From CAJXII01 sp965242915 (lineage in GTDB: Bacteria; Campylobacterota; Campylobacteria; Campylobacterales; Arcobacteraceae), in the NCBI GenBank assembly GCA_965242915.1, contig CBDETN010000017.1, positions 1 through 43,304 on the forward strand: a DNA stretch of 43,304 nucleotides, read 5' to 3'. This document shows, piece by piece, positions 1 to 8,180 of the stretch. The translations under genes were made by a program, and so were the position numbers. Under the pieces are notes generated by a model that saw only the letters and a program-made list of their open reading frames with translations, was not told where the DNA came from and did not search any database. Each line of letters begins with the position of its first letter. Position 1 is the first letter of the stretch.

Positions 1-115
1 ATCTGAAATATTTTCTAATTGTTTTAAAAGAAGTAATCCAACCATTAATCTTATTGGTTTATTTGGTCTTCCTACCTTATTATTCTTATAAAGTCTTTGG
101 AATTTTTTTCAACTT
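1..115 (-). pseudogene. IS5-type transposase, N-terminal piece
   Basis: Read on the minus strand, this piece translates without stops as FQRLYKNNKVGRPNKPIRLM, followed by a run of hydrophobic residues and KQLENISD. That is the typical N-terminal region of IS5-type DDE transposases (GRP..PIRLMVGLLLLK). The downstream catalytic part lies beyond the window start. The upstream side is cut at the left end of an IS3 element, so the gene cannot be intact. It is not a copy of the other IS5 elements in this window. Confidence 0.7.
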
Positions 116-1450
116 ATACTACCCCAAGAAAAACAAACAATTTTTTCTAAAGTTTAATTCTTAAAATAGTAAAATTAAACAATAAAAATAAAGGATAATA
201 ATATGAGCAGAACAAGAACAGTTTATAGTGCTGAATTCAAAACAAGATTAGTACTAGAACTTTTAAAAGAAGACAAAACATTAACACAAATTGCAAGTAA
301 AAATAATATAACACCGAAGAATTTGCAAAACTGGAAAAAGATATTTTTAAATAATGCAGTAGTTGCAATGGAACCTGCTAAAGCAGTTAAAGAATATAAA
401 GAAGAAAATATAAAATTACAAGCAAAAGTAGGTGCGTACGCTAAAAAAGTAGGTCAATTAACTGTAGAGAATGAGTGGGCTGTGGGAAAGTTAAAGAGCT
501 TGGACTCTAGCTATAAAAAAGAGTTAGCAGATAAAACAGATAGTAAAATAATTTCAGTTGTAAAACAATGTAAACTACTTAATTATAATAGAAGTAATTT
601 ATTTTATGTACCTATGGTAAATCCTATAAAACAAGATATTAAAAATGAGATAGTTAAAATATTTGTAGATATACCATGTTATGGTTATATTAAAGTACAC
701 AAAGAGTTATTAGAACGTGGATACAATGTCTGTATCAATACAGTACGCCAATATCGTAAACAGTTAAGTTTAAGAGCTGTACTAGTTGTACGTCCACCAA
801 ATACTTCTTGGGCTGATAAACAACATCCTAAACATTCATATAAAATTAGAGGACTTGATACAGTAAGAGCAAATCAAGTATGGAGTACTGATATAACATA
901 CATTAAAATAAAAGAGGGAATGGTCTATATGGCAGCTATTATAGATTGGTATTCTAAAGCCATATTATCATGGAGAATATCTAATACAATGGATACTGAC
1001 TTAGTCATGGGTGTGCTAAATGAAGCCTTATCCAAATATGGAAAACCAGAAATATTTAATACCGATCAAGGTAGTCAATATACCTCTTATATTCATACTC
1101 AAACATTAAAGGATAATAATATTATTATTTCAATGGATGGAAAAGGAAGAGCAACAGATAATATATGTATAGAAAGATTTTGGAGAAGTGCAAAGGTGGA
1201 AAAGATATATCTTAATGAATATTTCAAAATATCAACATTGAAAAATGATGTTACAGATTATATGGAGTTTTATAATTATAGAAGATTTCATCAAACTTTA
1301 AATTATAAAAAACCTATGAATGTATACTTTCATAGTATGAAAATAAATGATGTAAATTATAATAAATTAGATGAAACTGTGGCATAAAGTTACAGTTGAT
1401 AGTGGGAATTAGGTTTTATAGAAAGTTGTCTTGACATATTGGGGTAGTAT
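116..1450 (+). mobile_element. IS3-family element (IS3-a), complete
   Basis: The ends are inverted repeats: the left reads ATACTACCCCAAG from 116, and the right reads CTTGACATATTGGGGTAGTAT ending at 1450; both share ATACTACCCCAA when read inward. One transposase gene fills the element. It sits between an IS5-type transposase remnant and a HAD-like gene remnant, which do not join into one gene, so a second event such as a deletion must have occurred. No clear target duplication was found. Confidence 0.8.
203..1387 (+). CDS. IS3-family transposase (single ORF, intact)
   Basis: 394 residues that cut and join DNA during IS3 transposition. Residues about 5-50 form a helix-turn-helix (YSAEFKTRLVLELL), residues about 60-100 look like a coiled coil, and the rve-type DDE core holds D230 (STDITYI), D288 (NTDQGSQYT) and E324 (IERFWRS). 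The last two are spaced D(35)E, as in the IS3 family. Most IS3 elements encode OrfA and OrfB in two frames joined by frameshifting; here they are one continuous ORF. The start ATG has AAAGGA about 10 bases upstream. It lies wholly inside IS3-a. All catalytic residues are present, so it may be active. Confidence 0.9.
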   Translation: MSRTRTVYSAEFKTRLVLELLKEDKTLTQIASKNNITPKNLQNWKKIFLNNAVVAMEPAKAVKEYKEENIKLQAKVGAYAKKVGQLTVENEWAVGKLKSLDSSYKKELADKTDSKIISVVKQCKLLNYNRSNLFYVPMVNPIKQDIKNEIVKIFVDIPCYGYIKVHKELLERGYNVCINTVRQYRKQLSLRAVLVVRPPNTSWADKQHPKHSYKIRGLDTVRANQVWSTDITYIKIKEGMVYMAAIIDWYSKAILSWRISNTMDTDLVMGVLNEALSKYGKPEIFNTDQGSQYTSYIHTQTLKDNNIIISMDGKGRATDNICIERFWRSAKVEKIYLNEYFKISTLKNDVTDYMEFYNYRRFHQTLNYKKPMNVYFHSMKINDVNYNKLDETVA

Positions 1451-1589
1451 ATTGGAGTATCTAAAAATTAGTCCAAACCAAATAATAGTTTTTGAGAATG
1501 ATAAAAAAGAAATAGAAAAGGCTATGTTCTCAGATATACTATTTGAAAATATAATTAACTTAAAAATAGGAGAAACAAGTTATGAATAA
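1451..1589 (+). pseudogene. HAD-like hydrolase, C-terminal remnant
   Basis: Immediately right of IS3-a an open frame runs to a TAA at 1587-1589. It encodes about 45 residues beginning EYLKISPNQIIVFENDKKEI and ending GETSYE. The IIVFEN..KEIEKAM pattern resembles the last conserved segment of HAD-superfamily hydrolases (iVFEDs..Ei.aA..aG), a weak match by eye. Its stop overlaps the start of the next gene (ATGAATAA), which shows the two were co-transcribed. The 5' part is missing, removed or displaced at the IS3-a insertion. Confidence 0.45.
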
Positions 1590-1961
1590 ATTTTTAATTA
1601 ATGCAAATGAATATTTACAATATAATATTCAAGGTTATTATTATACAGATTATATAGGGTATAGAAATTCTGGTAATCCAGATTACTTAAATGATTTAAA
1701 AAATACTTTTGGAGATTTTTCTAAAGAAAAATTGAATAATGCAATCAGCCAATTATACGATATATTAAAAACAAATTTAGCTTTATTTGATAAAGGTTTA
1801 ACTATATGTATAGTTCCAAGGTCAAAAGCAGAAAATACTTATATCCATAATCAACTTCTATTTAAAAAAGTTATTCAACAACTAATTAATGAATTAAATT
1901 TTCAAGATGGTTCTGATTATATAGTACGACACACAGATACGAAAACAACTCATTTAGCTAG
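1582..1961 (+). pseudogene. phosphoribosyltransferase-like protein, truncated by IS1182-a
   Basis: The start ATG overlaps the end of the upstream HAD-like remnant. About 127 native residues remain before the IS1182 end at 1962; the frame then reads 12 IS-encoded residues to a stop at 1998. Visible segments are LTICIVPRSKAE, NQLLFKKVIQQL and YIVRHTDTKTTHLA. From memory these match a phosphoribosyltransferase-like family whose catalytic PRPP loop (ILLIDDIYTK type) lies further on; that part is missing here. The protein is therefore very unlikely to be active. The family's function is not certain; it is found in small accessory operons. Confidence 0.5.
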
Positions 1962-3576
1962 GAGTCTATCGGATACACATCTAAATATTTTTCAATAAAA
2001 AACTCGTGATATACCCCTTGTATAAGGGCTTAAACATTAATATTTAGCTATAATTACATCTATAAAATAACTTAAAAAGTATCTAAATGAATAAATATAT
2101 ATCTTATGATAGAGATCAAGCTTATCTCTTACCACCATCAATTGAAGATTGGCTACCTCAAAATCATCTTGCAAGATTTATTGTTGATATAATAGATCAA
2201 CTTGATATATCAAGTATAGATAAACAGTATAGTGGAAGATCTGGTAAACAAGCATATCATCCAAAGATATTACTTGGATTATTATTTTATGGATACTCTA
2301 CAGGTATCTTTTCCAGTAGAAAGTTAGAGAATGCTGCATATGATTCTATAGCATTTAGATATATAGCTGCAAATAGTCATCCTGACCATGATACAATAGC
2401 AAATTTTAGACAAAGATTTTTAAATGAACTTGAAGATATATTTGTACAGATACTTTTAATAGCTAAAGGCTCAGGATTATTAAAAGTTGGAAAAGTTAGC
2501 CTTGATGGAACTAAAATAAAAGCAAATGCTTCTAAACATAAAGCACTTAGCTATAAGCATGCTAAACAATTACAAAAACAACTTGAAAATGAAGTTAAAT
2601 CTTTAATGGCTCAAGCTAAAGACATAGATAATAAAGATGAAAATATAGGTATGAACATACCGCAAGAGATATCAAGAAGAGAAGATCGTTTAAAAGTTAT
2701 AAAAGATGCTATTTCCAAAATAGAAATAAGATCAATTACTAGATATGAAAAAGATAAAAAAGAGTATGATAATAAACTAAAATATACAGAAGATACAGAA
2801 AAACTAACAGGTAAAAAATCTAAAGGTAGAGTTCTAAAAGAACCAGATTCAACTCCTAATGATAAAGACCAAGTAAATCTTACGGATGATGAATCTAGAA
2901 TTATGCCAGTATCTGGTGGAGGTTATATGCAAGCATATAACGGACAAGCTTCAGTAGAACATGATTCAAGATTAACAGTACATCAACATCTAACTCAAAA
3001 CTCTAACGATAAACAAGAAGTTATACCAAGCTTTAAATGGTATGATAAACATCCATCATTAAAACCAGTATCTTTTTTAGCAGATGCAGGATACTTTAGT
3101 AAAGATAATATTCAACTATGTGAAGATAAAAATACAATACCTTATATTTCATTTGGTAAAGAGCATCATAACCAAGCATTAGAAACAAGATTCACAGATG
3201 AAGAACCACTACCTCCCAATCCAACAATTGTAGAAAAACTAAAATACAGATTACAAACTAAAGAAGGTAAACAAATATATTCAGAAAGAAAAAGTACAGT
3301 AGAACCTGTCTTTGGTATTATAAAACATGTAATCGGATTTAGACAATTTATGCTTAGAGGATTTAAAAAAGCCAAAGGTGAATGGAATCTTGTTTGTATA
3401 GGATATAATCTGAAAAGACTACATATAATTAGCTGTTAAAAGAGGTAATAATAGCAGTATTTGAGCAATAATATTGAAATTTATTCTGCAAAATGAATAA
3501 TTGAAAATTTTAATTTATCAATATGATACATTTAGTCATAATCATGCATTTAGGATCTAGTTAATCCGACAGACTC
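1962..3576 (+). mobile_element. IS1182-family element (IS1182-a), complete
   Basis: Inverted ends GAGTCTATCGGAT (1962-1974) and, read inward from the right, GAGTCTGTCGGAT (3564-3576) match at 12 of 13 positions. CTAG flanks the element on both sides (1958-1961 and 3577-3580), consistent with a 4-bp target duplication. Rejoining the flanks at CTAG places a stop between the left gene and the right gene fragment, so DNA was probably also deleted here. A promoter-like TTTAGCTATAATTAC lies at 2043-2057, ahead of the transposase. Confidence 0.8.
2087..3439 (+). CDS. IS1182-family transposase (intact)
   Basis: 450 residues. The N-terminal DUF772-like domain reads YLLPPSIEDWLPQNHLARF and later HPKILLGLLFYGYSTGIFSS. 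The DDE core has D140 (SLDGTKIKANAS), D333 (LADAGYFS) and E406 (TVEPVFGIIK). A charged, probably coiled segment lies between about 160 and 240. The C-terminus GFRQFMLRGFKK...WNLVCIGYNLKRL is typical of IS1182. It is the only open reading frame in its element and looks functional. It differs clearly from the decayed IS1182 relatives at 37-42 kb. Confidence 0.9.
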   Translation: MNKYISYDRDQAYLLPPSIEDWLPQNHLARFIVDIIDQLDISSIDKQYSGRSGKQAYHPKILLGLLFYGYSTGIFSSRKLENAAYDSIAFRYIAANSHPDHDTIANFRQRFLNELEDIFVQILLIAKGSGLLKVGKVSLDGTKIKANASKHKALSYKHAKQLQKQLENEVKSLMAQAKDIDNKDENIGMNIPQEISRREDRLKVIKDAISKIEIRSITRYEKDKKEYDNKLKYTEDTEKLTGKKSKGRVLKEPDSTPNDKDQVNLTDDESRIMPVSGGGYMQAYNGQASVEHDSRLTVHQHLTQNSNDKQEVIPSFKWYDKHPSLKPVSFLADAGYFSKDNIQLCEDKNTIPYISFGKEHHNQALETRFTDEEPLPPNPTIVEKLKYRLQTKEGKQIYSERKSTVEPVFGIIKHVIGFRQFMLRGFKKAKGEWNLVCIGYNLKRLHIISC

Positions 3577-3894
3577 CTAGAAGATTTTAATGATTTTATA
3601 AAAAATCATCAAAATGCACTTTGGATACATTGGAATATGAATAATATTAATTATGGATTTGAAGCTATAGAGCATAGATATAAAGTTTTGTCAAAAACTA
3701 ATCTTTCGAAAGTGCTTGATACAAAAAAATTTAACTTATCAAAAATGATTTTAGGTATTTATGGTAATGATTGTGTAAATCATCCAAGAATGCCAAATTT
3801 AATGGAATTAAATGGTGGTCATCATAGAGATTATTTATCTGGAGAAGAAGAAGTTAATGCATTCAAGAATAAAGAATATGTAAAACTACATAAT
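3577..3894 (+). pseudogene. unknown conserved protein, 5' fragment (interrupted by IS5-A)
   Basis: The open frame starts at the IS1182-a boundary with LEDFNDFIKNHQNALWIHWN and continues through NYGFEAIEHRYKVL, GIYGNDCVNHPRMPNLMELN, DYLSGEEE and KNKEYVKLHN. No native start codon is left before an internal ATG at 3637, so the N-terminus is lost. IS5-A interrupts the gene at 3894. After removal of IS5-A and one copy of the 5-bp duplication ATAAT, the frame continues into 5413-5604. I recognise the HWNM..INYGFEA..HRYKVL pattern as a recurring uncharacterised bacterial family, but I cannot assign a function. Confidence 0.55.
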
Positions 3895-5407
3895 GAGACC
3901 ACTGCACAGTAACACTCTAAAATAAATCTCAACCAAGCCTTTAGTTAAGGTATTTAAAGGCTATTTTTAGCTATAATTACACATATAAATTAAAGATATT
4001 TAAGCAAAAAGGTAATAAATTGGTATTTAAAGATTCAAACCTCTCTTTTTCAGATTATGCTCTTAATGATAGATTAGAATATGTAGATTCTTTTTTAAAA
4101 CAATTAGATTCTATAATAGATTTTAATAAATTAAGACCTGTATTAAAGAAGAATGGAACAGGAAGTAAAAATGTATGTGGAGTACAAGCATATGATCAAA
4201 TATTAATGTTTAAAATCTTACTTATTCAGAAGTTTTATGATTTAAGTGATGAAAAAGCTGAAGAAGGACTTAATGTAAATTTACTTTATATGAAATTTGC
4301 AGGATTAAGCTTAGAATCATTAGCACCAGACTCAACTACAATAGGTAGATTTAGAAATTCTTTAATTAAAAATAATCTTCATGGTAAACTTTTTACAAAT
4401 ATTAATAAGCAACTTGAAAAGGCAGGATTAATAGCAACAGGTGGTAAAGATGTACTGGTAGATGCAACATTAACAAAGTCTCATAATAATAGAATCAAAA
4501 ATAAAAATAAAGAACAAAAAAGTGAAAGTAGACAAAAGGTTGAAGCTTTAAATAAAGCGATAGATATACTTATTGAAGAAGAATTACAAAAGAAAAAACC
4601 ATCATCAAAACAAATATCAAGATTATTAAAAAAGAAATCTTATAACTCTAAAACTCTTAAAAATGAAGAACTTGATGAGATTCAAAATAAAGATACTAAA
4701 GATATTGAAACTTCAAAAAAGATAATTGAAGATGATAGTTATGAGCATAAACAAAAGATAGATAAAGATGTAAGAACAGGTTATCAAGCAGGTAAAAAAC
4801 AATATGCAACAGGATATAAGAATCATATATCAACAGATGCAGATTCAGGAGCTATTTTAGAAACAATGACAACATTTGCCAATACCTCAGATATATCTAC
4901 CGTTGATACATTTGTTGAAAAATTAGGTGATGATATTAAATCATTAGGTGCAGATAAAGCTTATAAATCAGAAGCTATTGATGAACTACTAAAAGAAAAA
5001 GATATTAAAAATAATGTTTGTCTTAAAGAGAGAAATAAAATGAGTGATGAAGATAGAAAGAATCAAAGAGAAAATGAAAAACCAAAACATAAAATCAGAG
5101 CAAAAGTTGAACATTCATTTGCTTTAATAAAAACCAGCATGAAACAATCCACAACAAGGTTTACAGGACTGCTCAGGAATAATATGAATTTCACCATTAC
5201 ATGTATAGCTGCCAACCTAAAACTATTTGCCCATAAGAAAATAAAGACACAAAACGTAAGAATAAGATGATAAAGAGAGGAAAGAATAGAGCAAATTCAA
5301 TTAGAATTAGGAATAAATATAGATTTGAGATGATAATTTATGATAAATATTTTTTAAAAATTGAAAAAATAAGATTTTATAGATCTTTTTAGTTGTGCTG
5401 TGGTCTC
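3895..5407 (+). mobile_element. IS5-family element (IS5-A copy 1), complete
   Basis: The ends read GAGACCACTGCACAG on the left and, inward from the right, GAGACCACAGCACAAC. ATAAT flanks both sides (3890-3894 and 5408-5412), a 5-bp target duplication. Precise excision restores a continuous host reading frame (KLHN|STIC), which confirms the boundaries. Partial copies lie at 10452-10921 and 25256-25458. Confidence 0.9.
4020..5270 (+). CDS. IS5-family transposase (IS5-A, intact)
   Basis: 416 residues. The likely start is TTG at 4020, with AAAAAGG about 8 bases upstream and no in-frame ATG nearby; the partial copy at 10577 keeps the same TTG. The N-terminal domain includes YDQILMFKILLIQKFYDLSD. 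DDE residues are D148 (VLVDATLTKS), D312 (LGADKAYKSE) and E364 (AKVEHSFALIK). A lysine-rich insertion (about 155-245) separates the first D from the core. A promoter-like TTTAGCTATAATTAC lies at 3966-3980. Nothing looks broken, so this is a possibly active element. Confidence 0.87.
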   Translation: MVFKDSNLSFSDYALNDRLEYVDSFLKQLDSIIDFNKLRPVLKKNGTGSKNVCGVQAYDQILMFKILLIQKFYDLSDEKAEEGLNVNLLYMKFAGLSLESLAPDSTTIGRFRNSLIKNNLHGKLFTNINKQLEKAGLIATGGKDVLVDATLTKSHNNRIKNKNKEQKSESRQKVEALNKAIDILIEEELQKKKPSSKQISRLLKKKSYNSKTLKNEELDEIQNKDTKDIETSKKIIEDDSYEHKQKIDKDVRTGYQAGKKQYATGYKNHISTDADSGAILETMTTFANTSDISTVDTFVEKLGDDIKSLGADKAYKSEAIDELLKEKDIKNNVCLKERNKMSDEDRKNQRENEKPKHKIRAKVEHSFALIKTSMKQSTTRFTGLLRNNMNFTITCIAANLKLFAHKKIKTQNVRIR

Positions 5408-5604
5408 ATAATTCTACTATTTGCAAAGCCAAATGGTTTGAAATAATGTATAAAAAATTACAAAATAGAAAAATAAATACCACTCGCTCTAATTGGAAAC
5501 ATAAACTTGATACATTTTTAGAACACCCAATTGTTAAGTTAATTGGATTTATTGCTGTATTATTCTCTATTTATCAATTAATAACTGATGTTACGATAAT
5601 CTAA
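5408..5604 (+). pseudogene. unknown conserved protein, 3' fragment with membrane segment
   Basis: This is the continuation of the gene fragment at 3577-3894 after IS5-A. Joined at the ATAAT duplication it reads KEYVKLHNSTICKAKWFEIM, then a basic stretch and a C-terminal hydrophobic segment PIVKLIGFIAVLFSIYQLI long enough to span a membrane. The final residues (TDVTII) come from sequence that is also found at the other IS4-like copy (9867), so an IS4-like end at 5585 has replaced the native C-terminus. The protein may have been membrane-anchored. Function unknown. Confidence 0.5.
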
Positions 5605-6151
5605 ATATCATAATTTACAGTAAATGTTACAGAATTATCCACACTTTAATTCTCTAACTTTTTGATAAGCAACCTTTAGAGCTTCAATATATATTTTTTC
5701 TTTAATTGCAAAGTGATTCATTTTATAGTTCAAACGAAGTTTTTCTAGCTTGATAAATGCACCTATAGTTAAGTTAATATGATTTCTTTGTGATAATTCA
5801 ACCTTAGTTGGCGAATGTTCTATCTTTAAATTTTGTTTTAATGACTTGTGGTATTCCTCTATTTTCCACCGTTTTTGATAGATTCCAAGTGTCTGTTGAA
5901 AGGATAAGTCTATATCATTAGTAATAAGATACAGATACATAGGTTCACCATCGTTGCCGTTTTTGACAATTTGCTTACCAATATTCAAAGGTGTATTGCA
6001 ACCTTTTAAATATATAAGTCGACTACTACAAGCTCCCATATCTATGCTGTCAATATTAACATATCTTCTTTTATTTCTGTCTTTATAGAGTTAGTGCTGC
6101 TTTACGATTCTTTTTTACTGGTGCTACAAATTGCTTTTTTAAAGCACTATC
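5585..6151 (-). mobile_element. IS4-like element, C-terminal part (copy 1a)
   Basis: Nearly the same sequence recurs at 9867-10451, which sets the left boundary at CTGATGTTAC. The right boundary is the IS481 end at 6152. Only the transposase 3' half is present. A second part of an IS4-like copy resumes after IS481 at 7242, but about 230 bases (5919-6150 and 7242-7473) are present in both parts. The two parts are therefore not one element simply split by an insertion. Confidence 0.7.
5635..6039 (-). pseudogene. IS4-like transposase, C-terminal fragment
   Basis: 134 residues from MGACSSRLIYLKGCNTPLN to the natural stop. The segment YQKRWKIEEYHKSLKQNLKI holds the Y..RW.iEe.hK motif with the third catalytic Glu of IS4-type transposases. 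The following SPTK..SQRNHINLTIGAFIKLEKL matches the C-terminal region of the same group. The N-terminal half with the two catalytic Asp residues is missing, so the fragment is inactive. Upstream codons before 6039 contain stops. Confidence 0.7.
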
Positions 6152-7241
6152 TGTCTAGTTTCACCACGTTATGGTTGCCTAGTTACATAAATAAGAAAGC
6201 GATAGCTTAACAACATAATTGTAAAATCTTTACAGCAAATAAGGATTTTAAAAATGCCACAAGTCTATCACTCTAATGCCAGAACAAACCAGCATGTAAG
6301 AGAAATAATACAACAATCTAATTTAACAAATGTTGAATTAGCAAATAATTATAATGTGAATGTTAAAACTATCGCCAAGCATAAAAATAGAGATTTTTTA
6401 AATGATAAAAGTTCAAGACCAAAAAGAATCCATTATGCTCTAACACCTTTAGAAAAAGAGTTAATTAAAGTAGTCAGAACAATGACTTGGATGGAGTTAG
6501 ATGACTTAGCAGATACAATCGTTGATATTATTCCAAATGCAAATAGAAGTAATGCTTATCGCACTTTAAAAGCCTTTGATATAAACAGAGTTCCACAAGA
6601 GCAAAAAGAAAAAGCTAAAAAGTTCAAAGAGTATGAGCCTGGTTATTTACATATAGATGTAACTTATTTACCAAAGTTTGACAAGCAAAAATATTACCTA
6701 TTTGTAGCAATAGACAGGGCTACAAGGCTACTTTACTATAAAGTGTATGAGAATAAGACAGCAGCAAATGCAGTATCTTTTCTAAAAGAATGTAAAGAAT
6801 TTTTTCCATTTTACTTAACACATATTTTAACAGATAATGGATTAGAGTTCACAGACAAATGGGCAAGAGGAAAAGGTTTTGTAAGTGGTAATCATAAGTT
6901 TGATGTAGAGTGTAAAGATGATGAGATAGAACATAGGCTAACAGCTCCATACACACCTCAAACTAACGCAATGGTAGAAAGAGTAAACGGAACTATTAAA
7001 AATGCTACAATTAAAGCAGAAGAGTATGACAATATTGATGATGTTAAAAAAGATTTAAATAAATTTTTGATATACTACAACTTCAATAGAAGACATGGTT
7101 CTTTAAAAAAGAATTAAAAGTTAGAACTCCATTTGATGCAGTTCAAAGTTGGTTTCAAACGAAACCTGAAATATTTAAGATTTTACCAGATGTGTTTCAA
7201 CATATTGCTTTTGAAATGGTACAACGTGGTGAAACTTGACA
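6152..7241 (+). mobile_element. IS481-family element (copy 1)
   Basis: The inverted ends are TGTCTAGTTTCACCACGTT on the left and, read inward, TGTCAAGTTTCACCACGTT on the right, with TG...CA termini. Both flanks are IS4-like sequence, but they overlap by about 230 bases instead of showing a short target duplication. Related copies lie at 31298-32389 (complete) and 39072-40046 (left end missing). Confidence 0.85.
6254..7239 (+). pseudogene. IS481-family transposase, frameshifted
   Basis: The frame opens with MPQVYHSNARTNQHV and keeps the catalytic D135 (HIDVTYLP), D194 (LTDNGLEFT) and the Glu of ERVNGTIKN, but reads VERVN where the other copies have AERVN. It stops at 7117 after 287 residues. 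An A-tract following GGTTCTTT has six A's here and seven in the copies at 31.4 and 39.9 kb. Restoring one A gives the full 328-residue protein ending at 7239. The lost C-terminal 41 residues follow the DDE core. Either a true pseudogene or a homopolymer sequencing error. Confidence 0.8.
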
Positions 7242-8030
7242 ATTAGTAATAAGATACAGGTACATAGGTTCACCATCGTTGCCGTTTTTGACAATTTGCT
7301 TACCAATATTCAAAGGTGTATTGCAACCTTTTAAATATATAAGTCGACTACTACAAGCTCCCATATCTATGCTGTCAATATTAACATATCTTCTTTTATT
7401 TCTGTCTTTATAGAGTTAGTGCTGCTTTACGATTCTTTTTTACTGGTGCTACAAATTGCTTTTTTAAAGCACTATGCTATAAACTCTATATTATCTGATG
7501 TTGTAAACCATTTATCCATTAAAATATATTTATATTTTACTTCATTATTAAAATGTAAAATTGGGAGTTTATCTTTCATTATTTCATTTTTAGTAAACAT
7601 AGATTTTTTTATAAACTTTTGATATTCTTCGCTCCATTTATCTTCAGTTTTAGTGATAATCTCATATCCTAAAGATATTGATATACCACTATTATCTGTA
7701 TAATGAAAGTTTAACATCATGATACCCTTAACACTTTTCCCACTTACATGGTCATAGTTGCCAACATACAGTATTATTTACTTTTGTATGTGGTTTATGA
7801 AGTAATGAATCATCTATAATTATACATCCATTATCTTCATTTTCATAATCTCTTAAAAATGATTTTATTGTTTTCCATAATTTAGTCTCATCATCAAAGC
7901 TATCATCAAGTAATAGATTTTTTGTAAATACATCATGGCTTTCCCCAGTAAGTTTAGCTAATTTTGTCATCTCTATTTTCTAAAATGAACTTAACGCATA
8001 ATCTTGATAATATTCTTGTAAACAACTCAT
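7242..8030 (-). pseudogene. IS4-like transposase, multiply frameshifted
   Basis: Minus-strand pieces in order: MSCLQEYYQDYALSSF, a stop, MTKLAKLTGESHDVFTKNLL, then GCIIIDDSLLHKPHTKVNNT with the first catalytic Asp, a break near VCWQL, YDHVSGKSVKGI, and KYKYILMDKWFTTSDNIEF with the second Asp. The second half (after FIA) is again broken. The IDDSLLHKP...CW.YDH..GK..KGI layout is characteristic of an IS4/IS701-like group. At least three disruptions make it non-functional. The 3' end is lost at the IS481 junction. Confidence 0.7.
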
Positions 8031-8180
8031 AAAATTCCTTAGTATTAAGAGTATATATTATATCTAAATAGTGGTTTCAAAGTGCTTGTAAATACGATAA
8101 ACAAAGGGTTTATTGGTAATTTATAAAGTATATTTTTGTAGGTTTTAAGGATCATATTAGCAAGTTAAATATAATAATTT
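7242..8180 (-). mobile_element. IS4-like element, 5' part and most of the transposase (copy 1b)
   Basis: The element continues from the IS481 right end to the IS66 left end. It contains the transposase start (ATG at 8030 on the minus strand) and an upstream leader with the -10-like TATAAT inside a segment resembling the promoter of the IS4-family copy at 22984. Its far end is cut or masked by IS66 at 8181. Confidence 0.65.
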
